The notes beneath the pieces were generated by a model. It saw nothing but the letters and a program-made list of their open reading frames with translations. It did no database searches and had not been told where the DNA came from. A DNA stretch of 64,000 nt from Ianthella basta (Eukaryota; Porifera; Demospongiae; Verongiida; Ianthellidae), in contig OZ025868.1 in NCBI GenBank assembly GCA_964019415.1, forward strand, positions 4,461,107 through 4,525,106, written 5' to 3'. The position numbers were made by a program, and so were the translations under genes. This document shows positions 1 through 10,149 of this stretch, piece by piece; the first letter of the stretch is position 1; each line of letters starts with the position of its first letter.

Positions 1-190
1 AATATAGTCTGCACATACGCTATTATAAGCTATCTGTAGTAAAGTGTGCCCCCAAAATATACAATACCTTCGTGACATGTGCGCACACACAAACACACAC
101 ACACACACACACAGCTATATGTGTAGCTAGCCAATTTTTAGCAGTTTTACACATGCATGTGGAGTAGCATATAGCTAAGTCCTCACTCAC

Positions 191-1385
191 CATGTAGACT
201 AGTTCCAGATGTAGTGATACTTGGAGTTGGCAGGTGCATTAGAACTATATAGATGGCACATGAACTGTGCATTATTGATTATAACACAACAAAAGTTACA
301 TAAATATATCCAAGAACATGATACGTAGTATACCTCACCTTTAATGCCTTTATCAGTAGTGAAGTACCCCATGACCTTTGCCCTCTGCCCGTCTGCTCTC
401 TCTCCCTTCCTCACAGCCTCCACCTCAATCCTGTAAGTGGTGCCAGGTTGGAGGGAGGTCAGAGTGTGGGAGGTGTCACTGTCAGCAGGTTGGGTGACAT
501 TGATGGAAGCATCTTGGGTGGAGTGGGACACAGCGAACGAGTAGCACCTGGGGTAGCCAGCTGACCAGGTGACACTCAAAGTGGTTGCTGTACTACTTGC
601 CAAGTTCAAGTTGTAAATAATCACTTCAGCAGCTGGAAGATATATATAATAATTGCATATTAATTTTGCAAATGTGTAGAGCATAAACATTATTCATCGT
701 TCAATTTTGTGTTCTATTGTTCTAGGTTGCAAATGTCACAGTGAGTACCCTTGCATTCATACATTTAATTACTGAAGTACGTTTCAGTTTCTGGACTGAT
801 TCAGCTCAATTGTATCATTAGATCTAGCATTCAAGGGATGTCACAGTACAGTTAGAAAGGGTTTAATGGCACTAGTACTGTTGCTTATATTTGCATGTAC
901 CACATTCATTCTGCGGGATGTATAAATTGCTCTGTGGCTGTGATCCATTACTAAGAGCAGGCAGCCTGCGATACCCTGTTGCCAAGTTGGTGTAGCTGTC
1001 CACCACTACCTCCTGATAGGTGGCGGTGCGAGGGAGGACAGTGTGTCCAGGGATGTCAGAAGGGGTATTCGTTGTCTGACCACCAACAAGCCACCACACT
1101 GTCAGCAATCCCTCTACACCATCATACTGACACCTGAGGGTGATGTTACCAGTTCTACACACATAAGGGGCAGCTGGGTGGGTCTGAGTGAGGACCACTG
1201 AACCTGCACAGGACAAGACATGTGTACCGTAGCTGAAATACGAGTAATTGAAATTCTGAGCATTGCTATAAGCTCTTCATTTTGTTGCTAATACGAGTAT
1301 TTAGCTGTGATAACTGGGTTTGTTGGTTACCTGTAGTATCTGGCAATATCCAAAATAGAATCACAACCAAGAACGCTACCTCCAT
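191..1385 (-). CDS. A1: Ig-FnIII receptor, type A (3' part beyond window)
   Basis: Exons on the minus strand, in order: 1331-1385 (signal peptide, starts MEVAFLVVILFW), 904-1204 (Ig-like), 339-632 (FnIII), 191-244 (stalk, 18 codons, rich in Ser/Thr/Pro). Transmembrane and tail exons must lie left of base 1, because the near-identical copy A3 has them there. The Ig exon has the Cys pair and core Trp (LRCQY...VWWL) but its second core position reads GYRRL where paralogues have GYRC, so the canonical disulphide is lost. The FnIII exon has the core TLSVTW and TTYRIEVEAV strands. Junctions are phase 1. The donor after the Ig exon is damaged: a deletion of about 27 bp relative to A3 replaces GTGAGT by GTGGTA. 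Together these suggest a decaying copy, though the reading frame is open. Family identification is by eye; ligand unknown. Confidence 0.75.
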
Positions 1386-1474
1386 TTTGCTGTGTGCCTT
1401 CTATATGAGGTATATTATGCATTTCCTGGCCAGCTGAATAATTATTATGCAACTACTTTTGCACTTTAAATATC

Positions 1475-2198
1475 TATAGAGTGACTTGCGTGGGCGGATC
1501 AAAGGAATTTTGAGTACTTTATATTGCGTAATCTTGCAGAGTGCTTTATGGCCGTTCTTTATGGAAGTTAAAGAACGCTAGGTGAGCCATAAAGAACTCT
1601 AGCGAGAAACGCAAGCACTCAAACTTCCTCCTTACGCTTTTAAGGGTGGACTCTGTCCAGTGTGGTCTGACTGAGACCGCGAATTACACAATTACTTTTC
1701 ATTTCTGCCGAAGTGTGACCTCGACGCTCCGTAAGTTAAAGCCTAGCCTGCCACCCATCTTTTGCTTCTGAAAGGCGGCAACAAGTGCTTTAATGGCAAA
1801 GAAAGAGTGCTTCGCTAGTCTTTTTGCGGTTCTTGAACTGGCAGTCCGAGCGGGCATCTGCGCACTAGCTAGCTAGCTAGCTAGCCAAACGGATAGTAAC
1901 AACGGCAGGAAGTAGTTGCTCTTCTGCGATGCTAAAAAGAACATAGCGCAACTCAGACTTGTTCCATTAAGGCGCATTGAGAGTCTTCTTGCCAGTGAAG
2001 GACCGTTTTCGCCTGTTACTGCTACAGCTACTCGCTTCACTCTACCTTCCTTCTGATCAGAATGCGGTAAGTTTGAATGGAGTCAACCAATCGGATTACA
2101 GATGACGCAATGGAATCAGCCAAATATGGCTTGCAGATGACGCAATCGGAAAATGGAAGACTGAAGGCCGACCGTCCGCCCGCGCAAGTCACTCTATA
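1475..2198. mobile_element. MITE-like element with ~23-bp terminal inverted repeats
   Basis: Left end TATAGAGTGACTTGCG is mirrored by the right end CGCAAGTCACTCTATA, continuing into GGGCGG / CCGCCC. The homologous unit at 32.87 kb lacks this DNA entirely, so it is an insertion, probably at TA as in Tc1/mariner-like elements. The interior includes a TAGC tetranucleotide run (1867-1884) and a degenerate hairpin near 1545-1640. No transposase ORF is present. Confidence 0.7.
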
Positions 2199-2201
2199 TC
2201 A

Positions 2202-2360
2202 TTTAAAGTGGGCTAGGAGTGCTTTACGCGATTTATGGCACTCGGTGTGGGGGTCTCGTTGCGTGATAAAGCACTCGGCTTCGCCTCGTGCTTTATCAGC
2301 AACTCGACCCCCACACCTCGAGCCATAAATCGCGTAAAGCACTCCTAGCCCACTTTAAGT
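2202..2360. repeat. Long near-perfect hairpin next to the MITE
   Basis: An inverted repeat with arms of about 75 bp: TTTAAAGTGGGCTAGG at the left pairs with CCTAGCCCACTTTAAG at the right, with a tiny GGCTTCGCC centre. Absent from the duplicated copy at 32.9 kb, so it arrived with or beside the preceding MITE. A similar hairpin lies beside another element at 45009-45120. Confidence 0.75.
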
Positions 2361-2704
2361 AACATATACATGCACATGCATTGAAACTTATAATAAGAGT
2401 TTAATGCACGTCACTTGAATTGCAGTCTTGAACATGCATGTAGCTTGATTAAGTATATATATATATTCATAATTATTGTACGTATTATAGATAAATATTA
2501 ATTTGATGATTTCTTGAGCTCACAATGGAGATGGTCTCTGCCATAAGAGTTCTCTATCTAGGTAAGCTGTTTAAAAAACCTGTTCTACAGTTGTACAGCA
2601 ATTTTAAACATGATCTAGCTAAGGAATAAAAGCATGTACTGTACCATAACACAATTTCTAAATTTTCTTCGCACTTACACCTGAGAGGGAAGAGAATATA
2701 AAAT

Positions 2705-2752
2705 TAAAGACACTGTGTGTGCTGTGTGTGTGTGTGTGTGTGTGCATGTGTG
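2705..2752. repeat. (GT)n microsatellite
   Basis: Interrupted GT dinucleotide run; the duplicate at 33229-33302 is longer. It lies downstream of the B1 last exon. Confidence 0.85.
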
Positions 2753-3099
2753 TGAATGAATTCCTCATTCTGAAGTTATATGTACACTTTGTGTGTAATT
2801 TACAAACTACTTTAAACATATAGAATGAATATTTGATAGCCAAAATTAATGTACATCTATGTGCATCATGCAACATATCGATAGAGAAAACTATAATATA
2901 TATATATATATTATATATACATAATACTGTTTCTTGCACTGATATATGTAGCAGGATGGTGGATTGATATGTACCTGCATGCATGCATAGGTTGGGGTAA
3001 CCATTCTGCTACCATGCACCTTAATCAATAAATAAATGGATTATATACTAAACTACCTGCTTTACTTCACTTTCTACTGCAGTTCACCGGAAAATGGAA

Positions 3100-6000
3100 T
3101 CAAAATGTCCAGTGAAGTGTAAGCACAGGTATCAGCCAGATTACAATGCAAATTCCCGGCAAGGACCCACAGAAAGCTGAGGAATTCAATGGACCACATC
3201 AGACAAGATAACTCATTACGTTTGGTTCGATAGTTGTATAATTATAGAAACCATTGTGCAGGGCTATCAAATACCTGTATTTGCATCCAACATAGCGATA
3301 ATCTGTGGAGTTTCAATAGTCTCTGTATCCAACTCAGTTGCAACCACTTTCACCAAATATTGGACTCCATCATTAAGACTTCTGACGATGCAGTTCAAAG
3401 CTGTTATATTTGTGCATCCCCGGACAGCAGTATCATTTAAATAGACGGTAAACTTACGACACAAGTAATAGTCATGATCCCAGTGGACATGGAGTGTATT
3501 CCGCAATGGTACAACAAAAAAGTTGTGAATTGTTGCAGCAACATCTGGGTGAACAGACAGAACTGCAGTTTGTTAGATACTATATCTCTCTCCCATGCAT
3601 TCTGTACTCATATACCATACACTAACAATTACCAACCTTCAACCATAGGGATGGGAAAAGGCTCACTAACTTCCATTCTTTCATTAGGATACAAAGCAGC
3701 ACACCGGTAGCTGTTCTTTGCCGAATATACTGTATTGTTTACTTCAAGGTAAAGGGTTCCATTTTTCACTTTGGATGTATCAACTATGTGACCAGGAGTA
3801 AATGATGTAACTTGTTCAGGAACTCTTCCACCAACAAGGACAGTCCAGAATGCCGTTACAGGATCCTCAGAGAAGGTGCATTTGAGCTTGATATTGGGGC
3901 TATGGCAGGAGTAGTCAGCATTCTTGGGAAACACCTGTTCCACTGTACTGGCTGCATGTGCAACAAAACGGAATAGTAATATAAAGTGTTACAACACCCG
4001 CACTAAGCACCAGTAAAGAGTCTGTCGTCCTGTCTTTCCACTAGTGTTCTAATTTTGTACACATGCATGCAGCTTGAAAACCTCAAATATGCTTTTCTCG
4101 GGAAATAGCAGCTAGTTATCTGAAAGATAACGTTCGGAACTACACATGGTAAGGAAAGAAGGGAAAAATGACAGTGAACCGGATCAGCACCGGCAACCTC
4201 CAGATCTTTAGCCGACCCTTTAGCAGCCGGGTCACTGGTCACCGCCAACAGCCATTGATCCATTCCCTCCGTATATACCAATGTGGGTGGGCTCTATCCA
4301 GAGCCTCCTTTGAAACTCCCACACCCTAACCCACATCGGGCACTGACTAATCAGTGACACTCGGAAATGCTAATTAAGATGGTCTATGTACCATGGTGAC
4401 ACAAATGAAAGATAACGTTCAGAACTACACATGCCATTTTTCCCTTCCCCTTCTTTCTTTACCATTTGTAGTTCCGAACGTTATCTTTCATTTGTGTCAC
4501 CATGGTACATAGACCATCTTAATTAGCATTTCCGAGTGTCACTGATTAGTCAGTGCCCGGTGTGGGAGTTTCAAAGGAGGCTCTGAATAGAGCCCGCCCT
4601 CATCGGTATATAAGGAGGGAACGGATCAATGGCTGTTGGCGGTGACCAGTGACCTGGCTGCTGAAGGGTCGACTAAAGATCTGGAGGTTGCCAGAGCTGG
4701 TCCGGTTCACTGCCATTTTTCCCTTCCCCCCTTCTTTCCTTACCTATAAAACTAACCTTCATGGGGAGGCAACACCAAAGGTCTACTTTCTGCTTTAGAA
4801 CGGTCTTCATACACTTCATACACAGCAATGCATATATATCATCCAAGTTCGTTTGCACTAGCCAAAATTTCACAAGTTATCCAGACGTTATCCAGATGTT
4901 TCGGCAGCTTTCAGCCACCTTCATCAGTGAATGACAAAATACAGCACTCCTATAGACAGCATCACTGGAGAGAAAGATGAATGCCCAACTGATGAATCTT
5001 AAGTGATCTGGTCGCCTCCCCAATGATGTGTACGCACAATTGAGGAGCTCAGCTGGCAGGACCCCCCTGATGTATGGCCTACCTAAGGTGCACAAGCAGG
5101 ACGTCCCACTCCGCCCCATTGTGTCCTTCGTGTCCTCTCCGACATACCAGCTGTCCAAGTTCCTGGGCAGCATATTAGCTCCACTTGTCGGACGGACTAG
5201 CTCCTATGTGAGGAACTCGAAGTCCTTTGTTGATTTCATCACGACACAGACCCTGGCAGAGGATGAGATCCTACTATCCTTTGATGTGGTATCCCTCTTC
5301 ACCTGTGTCCCAACGGGGCTGGCTGTCCAGGTAGCCCGCCGCCGACTGGAGAATGATCCCTCCCTCCAGGACAGGACTGACCTCAACATTGATGACATCG
5401 TGGATCTCCTGACCATGTGCCTTGACGCAACCTACCTGTCCTTCAGAGGGAAGGTGTACCGGCAAGTACATGGTACCGCGATGGGGTCGCCTGTGTCTGT
5501 GGTTGTGGCCAACCTGGTAATGGAGGATGTTGAAGAGAGAGCCCTGACCACATTTCCCTCCCCTCCCCGCTTCTGGATGCGTTACGTAGACAATACGTGC
5601 ACAGCTCTCCCCAGGGACATGGTCGAGCCCTTCCATAAGCACCTGAACTGCATTGAGCCATGCATACAATTCACAGTGGAGGAGGAGTCGGGTGATAGGA
5701 AGCTACCTTTTCTGGATGTACAGCTTTGCAGGGATTGTGATGGCACTGTCACTACATCGGTGTATTGGAAGGCCACACACACCAACCAATACCTCTCCTT
5801 CACATCCCACCACCCGACGGCACACAAGGTAGCTGTGGTAAGTACCCTCATGACCAGAGCCAACACTCTTTCATCCTCAGGCGTGGAGAGAGTGCAGGAA
5901 GAGAAACAGATTGTAGAAGCACTGCAAGAGAATGGCTACCCCCCCAGCTTCATCCACAAACACTCGCACCCAAGGAGACCAAGACGGGAAATGGATGACC

Positions 6001-8391
6001 AGAGGCCCAGAACAACCCTGACCCTCCCTTACATTGCTGGTCTTTCGGAGGCAGTAAGACGGATTCTTGCACCGCTAGAAATCAAGGTGGTTTTCCGCCC
6101 ACAAAGCACTCTTCGCAGCTTACTTGTGCACCCCAAGGATCCAGTACCAATGGACCAACGGAAGGGGGTTGTGTACAGCGTGCCTTGTGATGGATGCTCC
6201 AAGGTGTACATTGGGCAAACTGGCCGGAGCCTCAAACACCGGCTGGCAGAACACAGACGTGCCCTGGAGAATGGAGATGTGGCAGCATCGGCCCTCGCAG
6301 AACACACCCTCGCAACAGGTCATCTGGTGGATCTCACCAAGTCAGAAGTAATTGACTGTCACCCATATGCCACCACACGCTGCCTATTGGAGAGTTGGCA
6401 TATACAACGGAACCCGGATGCACTGAATAGGGAGAAGGGAACCTTGCCTGAGGTGTACACTGCCCTCCTAGAGTAGATTACTATTGGATCTCTACTGTTA
6501 CTGCCTAACAAAATTCATTGACTGTTAAATTGTTACTTTAACGTTATTCATGGTCGCATCATCAACTGTCACCACATTTCATCACCTGTCACTAACATTT
6601 ATATATAAACTATAGGAGTGCTGTATTTTGTCATTCACTGATGACTGGCTGAAAGCTGTGTGAGGACTCTTAAGGGCTGAAAGCTGCCGAAACATCTGGA
6701 TAACTTGTGAAATTTTGGCTAGTGCGAATGAACAGGACTTTTCAAACGTGTCAAAAATGCATATATACCCCTTAAACTGTAACACCTCGAGCTTGCTGTA
6801 ATTTACTGATAGACGCAGTATGCCATTCTGCATTCTGGTGTTGTCAACTGCATGGCCAGCCAGAGCATTGCAATCCTTGGGTGTTCCGTTGACGGAGCAA
6901 AAGAATTACCCAATGCGATCTCTAGGTCCAAGTGACCCATAATAGTTGTTGTAATAGTTCAATGAAGAAATCTGGTATATTATTGACATGAAAATGTGTA
7001 TGGGCAATTTGCCTGAAATGTTGTGTATTCAGCAGAATTAAGGGATAATTTACATATGTTTCCAGTGTTAAATCAGGATGGTGGTTGTGTTGTGAGGCAT
7101 GACCTTGACACTTCACATCACTAGGGATGTCACGAGGAATGTGGTGTCGCTTACTACCGTGTGGGCTTAAATTTTTGCGGGACTAAACTTTCACAGTTTT
7201 CGCCTTTCCAGAAGCCATCCGCGAATAGTATAATCTGTGAATATATTGCGCAAAGTGTTGCGTATATGTAAGGTTTCACACGTACCTCGTGAATCGTTTC
7301 CCTGAATCACGATTAGCACTAGCGGTGTGCTGTTCCTTCCATGGGAACGAACTAATTTTGCTTGAATTGTGAAGCTAGCAATGGCCGATGAGTGTCAATG
7401 TAGCCCTGTAGGAAACTCACGTGCTGGAAGGCCGAAACGATGACAAATATGTGTGCAACGACTCTAGCAAAGGAAAATCAGGGTGAATTAGCCAAGCAGA
7501 ATAGTGCCATGGCTTCACTAGGCTCTTCCTTTCTGTGCTTGACTTGTGCGTTAATCTCCCTGTAAACGGTACAGTGCAGCAACACCATTCTGATTCCCTT
7601 ATCATTGTATTATTACAGATATATAGCACATAATATGAAATATAATATGAGTTAGCTAGTAATAGAAAAAATTGGCCATCCGTGAAAGAGTAGTCCTGCG
7701 AAAATTTAAGCCCATACGGTAACTCATGACATCAATTTCCTGCACCTAACACTTATAGGAGGCAGGAACAGACATGCCCTGACACGTTTCACTTGAATAG
7801 CCTTGCCAGTCTGACCAATTGCGAGCCTAAGGGTAATCTATTTTAAGCAGTTGAGTGTGGATGTTGACGACAATTTCCAGATTTGTAATTTCAAGTAACC
7901 GCTGTGAGTTGGGGATAAAGTAGAAGACAAATACATGCTGGGAGATTGTGAAAAGATTTTAAGATATTTACGTACACATGGCCTATGGAAGTGGACTGTA
8001 AGGGAGGTACCCTAAGAAATCCAGGGGAGTTTTATAGGAGGTGATTTCTCATACGGCAGGACAGGTGAAGAGATCCTCCAGCAGATTGTAAGTAATAAGA
8101 AAGCCCTTAAGAGTCCTCACACACAAGTTCGTCAGATAGGCACAGAGTGGATAGAGGATATTCAGTCTGCAATTTGCTTGTGTAATCGCAACATCACACA
8201 GTATGCTGACACCCATTAAAAGGTACGTAAAACTAAATACAATACATAGTAAGACTTACTTCCTACTGCTCCAAAGGGGGCGACAATGATGAAGAAGAGT
8301 ACCATACTGTATAAATTGCAAAGCAAAGCATATGAATGCATGTCCTGTGAGGAAATCACATGCATGGGCAAGTGAACACTTACACAAGCAT
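3100..8391 (-). CDS. B1: Ig-FnIII protein, type B, hydrophobic C-terminus without tail
   Basis: Minus-strand exons: 8384-8391 (start exon, only 8 coding bases), 8260-8306 (rest of signal peptide), 3637-3951 (Ig-like), 3275-3544 (FnIII), 3100-3176 (C-terminus). Joined they give 238 codons without a stop. The signal peptide reads MLVMVLFFIIVAPFGAVG. The Ig domain has SCHSPN, LKCTF, the core Trp (AFWTV) and YRCAA. The FnIII domain starts near PLRNTLHVHW. The last exon gives AFCGSLPGICIVIW followed by more hydrophobic residues and a stop, so the protein is GPI-anchored or a tail-less membrane protein (inference). Junctions are phase 1; acceptors and most donors are canonical, the Ig donor is GTTGGT. 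The intron between signal and Ig exons is swollen to about 4.3 kb by a SINE pair and a Penelope-like element, which may impair splicing. Confidence 0.75.
4121..4745. mobile_element. Head-to-head pair of tRNA-derived SINE-like units
   Basis: Two arms of about 300 bp are reverse complements: 4123-4430 and 4440-4745. Each arm carries a tRNA-like segment (right arm about 4630-4715: GGCGGTGACCAGTGACC ... GGTTCACTGCC, whose ends pair as an acceptor stem). In the right arm TATATAAG (4607-4614) lies roughly 30 bases upstream. Arm ends carry GTAGTTCCGAACGTTATC. The pair sits in the B1 intron. Confidence 0.65.
4876..4935 (-). ncRNA. Candidate hammerhead ribozyme in the left terminal repeat
   Basis: On the minus strand the core CTGATGA (4921-4927) is followed by a 7-bp stem II (GGTGGCT / AGCTGCC, 3-nt loop), then GAAAC (4898-4902) and, after an 11-nt loop, GTC (4884-4886) as the cleavage triplet. 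Stem I forms 5 bp between ATTCA before the core and TGGAT after GTC. Stem III has only two pairs (AC/GT), as in the minimal hammerheads known from Penelope-like elements. Orientation is opposite to the ORF, as expected for an inverted terminal copy. Confidence 0.6.
5010..6476 (+). pseudogene. Penelope-like reverse transcriptase + GIY-YIG endonuclease ORF (N-terminus missing)
   Basis: About 488 open codons after an in-frame stop at 5004-5006; no convincing ATG, and full Penelope-like proteins are considerably longer, so the N-terminus is lost. RT blocks in order: YGLPKVHK (near 5075), motif A SFDVVSLFTCVP (about 5277-5312), motif B GTAMGSPVSVVVANLV (about 5475-5520), motif C RYVDNT (about 5581-5598), then KLPFLDVQL. 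The GIY-YIG domain follows: VVYSVPC, KVYIGQTGRSLKHRLAEHR, EHTLATGH and an ESWHI block, with Cys/His residues typical of the Penelope endonuclease. Motif C normally reads YVDD; here the second catalytic Asp is Asn, which should abolish polymerisation. Enzymatically it would have copied RNA primed at a nick. Likely a dead copy. Confidence 0.85.
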
Positions 8392-8825
8392 CTTGAAACT
8401 CTGCTAAGGGCACTCTTCGGAAATGGTGAGGAAAGGTCTGTAGGGTGTAATAAAGAGTTAACATGCTACAAAATCACTTTTCAGCACAGAAGTGTGTCAT
8501 GGATGATGCGATTTCAATGGTTTTGACATGTATACTGCAATCTGGACACATGGCCTGAATGTTTCTTTAGGCAATGGTGATACAGCCTACAACTAGCCAA
8601 CCAAACACTTCACAAGGGATTTCAGGGGTCTAGAAGTCAACTATATGTACAGTAATAGCAACATCTTGCTTCCAAGTCATTATCAATTCACAGCAAACAA
8701 GTGGCACATTGCAATGACAGGCCTGTGTACTAAACTTAGCTATTGCTATGCTGTACAATGCAAAATGTCTACTATATACAGTAAAGGACTTGTGTGCTGA
8801 ACAAACCACCCCATTTGGAATGAAA

Positions 8826-8872
8826 ATACAGTATACACACCTGTACCCTAGGGTACAGGTGTGTATATTATA
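8826..8872. repeat. Perfect palindrome inserted in one duplicate
   Basis: ATACACACCTGTACCCTA is followed directly by its reverse complement. The copy at 20.35 kb lacks it: there CAGTATACA runs straight into ATATGTGG, whereas here CAGTATACA occurs on both sides of the extra ~50 bp. Confidence 0.75.
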
Positions 8873-9899
8873 TACCCTACTGTATACAATATGTGGTTTG
8901 GTACACCTGTACCCTATAGGGTGCCAAGGGATTACAGACAATAGTTAAAGATTCAAACTACAATGCGAGAAGACAGGAGTAGTCAGCCATGGAGGAAATT
9001 GCAAGGAAACATACCACAGATGTTAGAAACTCCCAGAGACATGAACCTATGTCATATAATACAACTAAAACAGGAGTTTACGTACTTGAAGTTCCTTTGC
9101 CGGCTGCCTCACCAATAAGAAACACGTGGCCAGGTGTCACACTACAGTCACATGACAAGATGGTAGATAAGGTGAAGTCCAACTTCAAATACAAATATAC
9201 TGGAATTTGATAGATTTGGAATCACATTGAGTCCAAAAAGTGAGATGCTGCGTCATGCCAAAGATTGCATTCCATACACATTTCCTTAACCTACGCACAT
9301 ACCAGCATTGACCGTGTTGTGACACTGTTCACACAAGCACCAGGGACCAGTTCACACTAGGCTCGTGGCAGACATTTTGGCTACGTACGTATTGTTGCAC
9401 AACATGTACAGTGCAAGTCACATGACAAAAATGTAGCTACGTAAGGTCTAAATATAGTACAAATACTTGCATAACAGTACTACAGCACTGTGTAGTACGT
9501 ATATACAGCTGAAATGGAGATTACATCAACTCTCACAAATTCACCGTGAGCTATACTTCAGCTGCCAGTTATACAGAGCAACCAAGCAGCTGACCATAAT
9601 AAATAATAGGAGTCACACTACTAACACTGCTAACTCTGCATGCATGTACACTGATGCCATGTAAGAGCCAACCAGGTGGTGTATGGTGTAATAATAGTGA
9701 GTCACACCAGAAGGCCCTGGCCATTATCAGATATGCATGGGTATTGGATGGTTTAGCCAATATAGGGCAGCTGGTTGCATATAATTTGCTCCAAGTATAA
9801 ACCGCAAGTACGCAGTATAGATGATGTCATAGAGGCTCGTTGCTACGGAGCTTATTAGAGTGAGTTGCTGATTCTTGAGCAAACACGTAGCAGGTTGAT

Positions 9900-9985
9900 A
9901 GACAGTAAGACGTTTGTACTACATCTTCATCACTTTTTGTAACTGATGAAGACCTTTATGGCCGAAATGCCTTACCCTGATCGTC
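9900..9985 (+). repeat. Relic of a Penelope-type terminal repeat
   Basis: CTGATGAAGACC, a short loop and GGCCGAAATGCC reproduce the hammerhead-like layout (CTGATGA, stem, GAAA) seen at Penelope-like ends. The duplicate at 21.40-21.46 kb reads CTGATGTAGACC...GGTCAAAATGCC and is more decayed. No coding part is present. Confidence 0.45.
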
Positions 9986-10149
9986 TCTCAACTGGTACAT
10001 GTTCACTTGAGAATCAGTAACTCATTCTCATACCACTATCGCATTGTATCTGATATGATAAAGATAAATACAAGCATATTATACTGACACATAATAATAC
10101 AGAGCATTGACAATATGCATCTATCAGTATTGCAGGTACTGTGCATACA

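Larger units (their letters stand above)
4850..6740 (+). mobile_element. Penelope-like retroelement, 5'-truncated, with inverted terminal copies
   Basis: The unit is bounded by about 100-bp inverted repeats: the left end (GCACTAGCCAAAATTTCACA, then GTTATCCAG and TTTCGGCAGC) is mirrored at 6603-6720. Inside lies the RT/GIY-YIG ORF at 5010-6476. Inverted or direct terminal copies and hammerhead motifs are established traits of Penelope-like elements. It interrupts the intron of B1; the B3 intron lacks it. Confidence 0.8.

Noticed and set aside
2525-2562. Plus-strand ATG with MEMVSAIRVLYLG before GTAAGC, repeated at 33041
   Set aside because: Looks like a signal exon but is on the opposite strand to every receptor and has no downstream partner; its repetition follows from the segmental duplication.
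2658-2700. Minus-strand acceptor followed by GVSAKKI and a stop, downstream of B1 and B2
   Set aside because: A pyrimidine-rich AG and seven codons are too little; the hydrophobic exon upstream already gives an in-phase stop. Could be an alternative last exon but is unsupported.
5204-6351. Several ORFs antisense or shifted within the Penelope-like ORF
   Set aside because: Shadows of the RT/GIY-YIG frame without domain residues.
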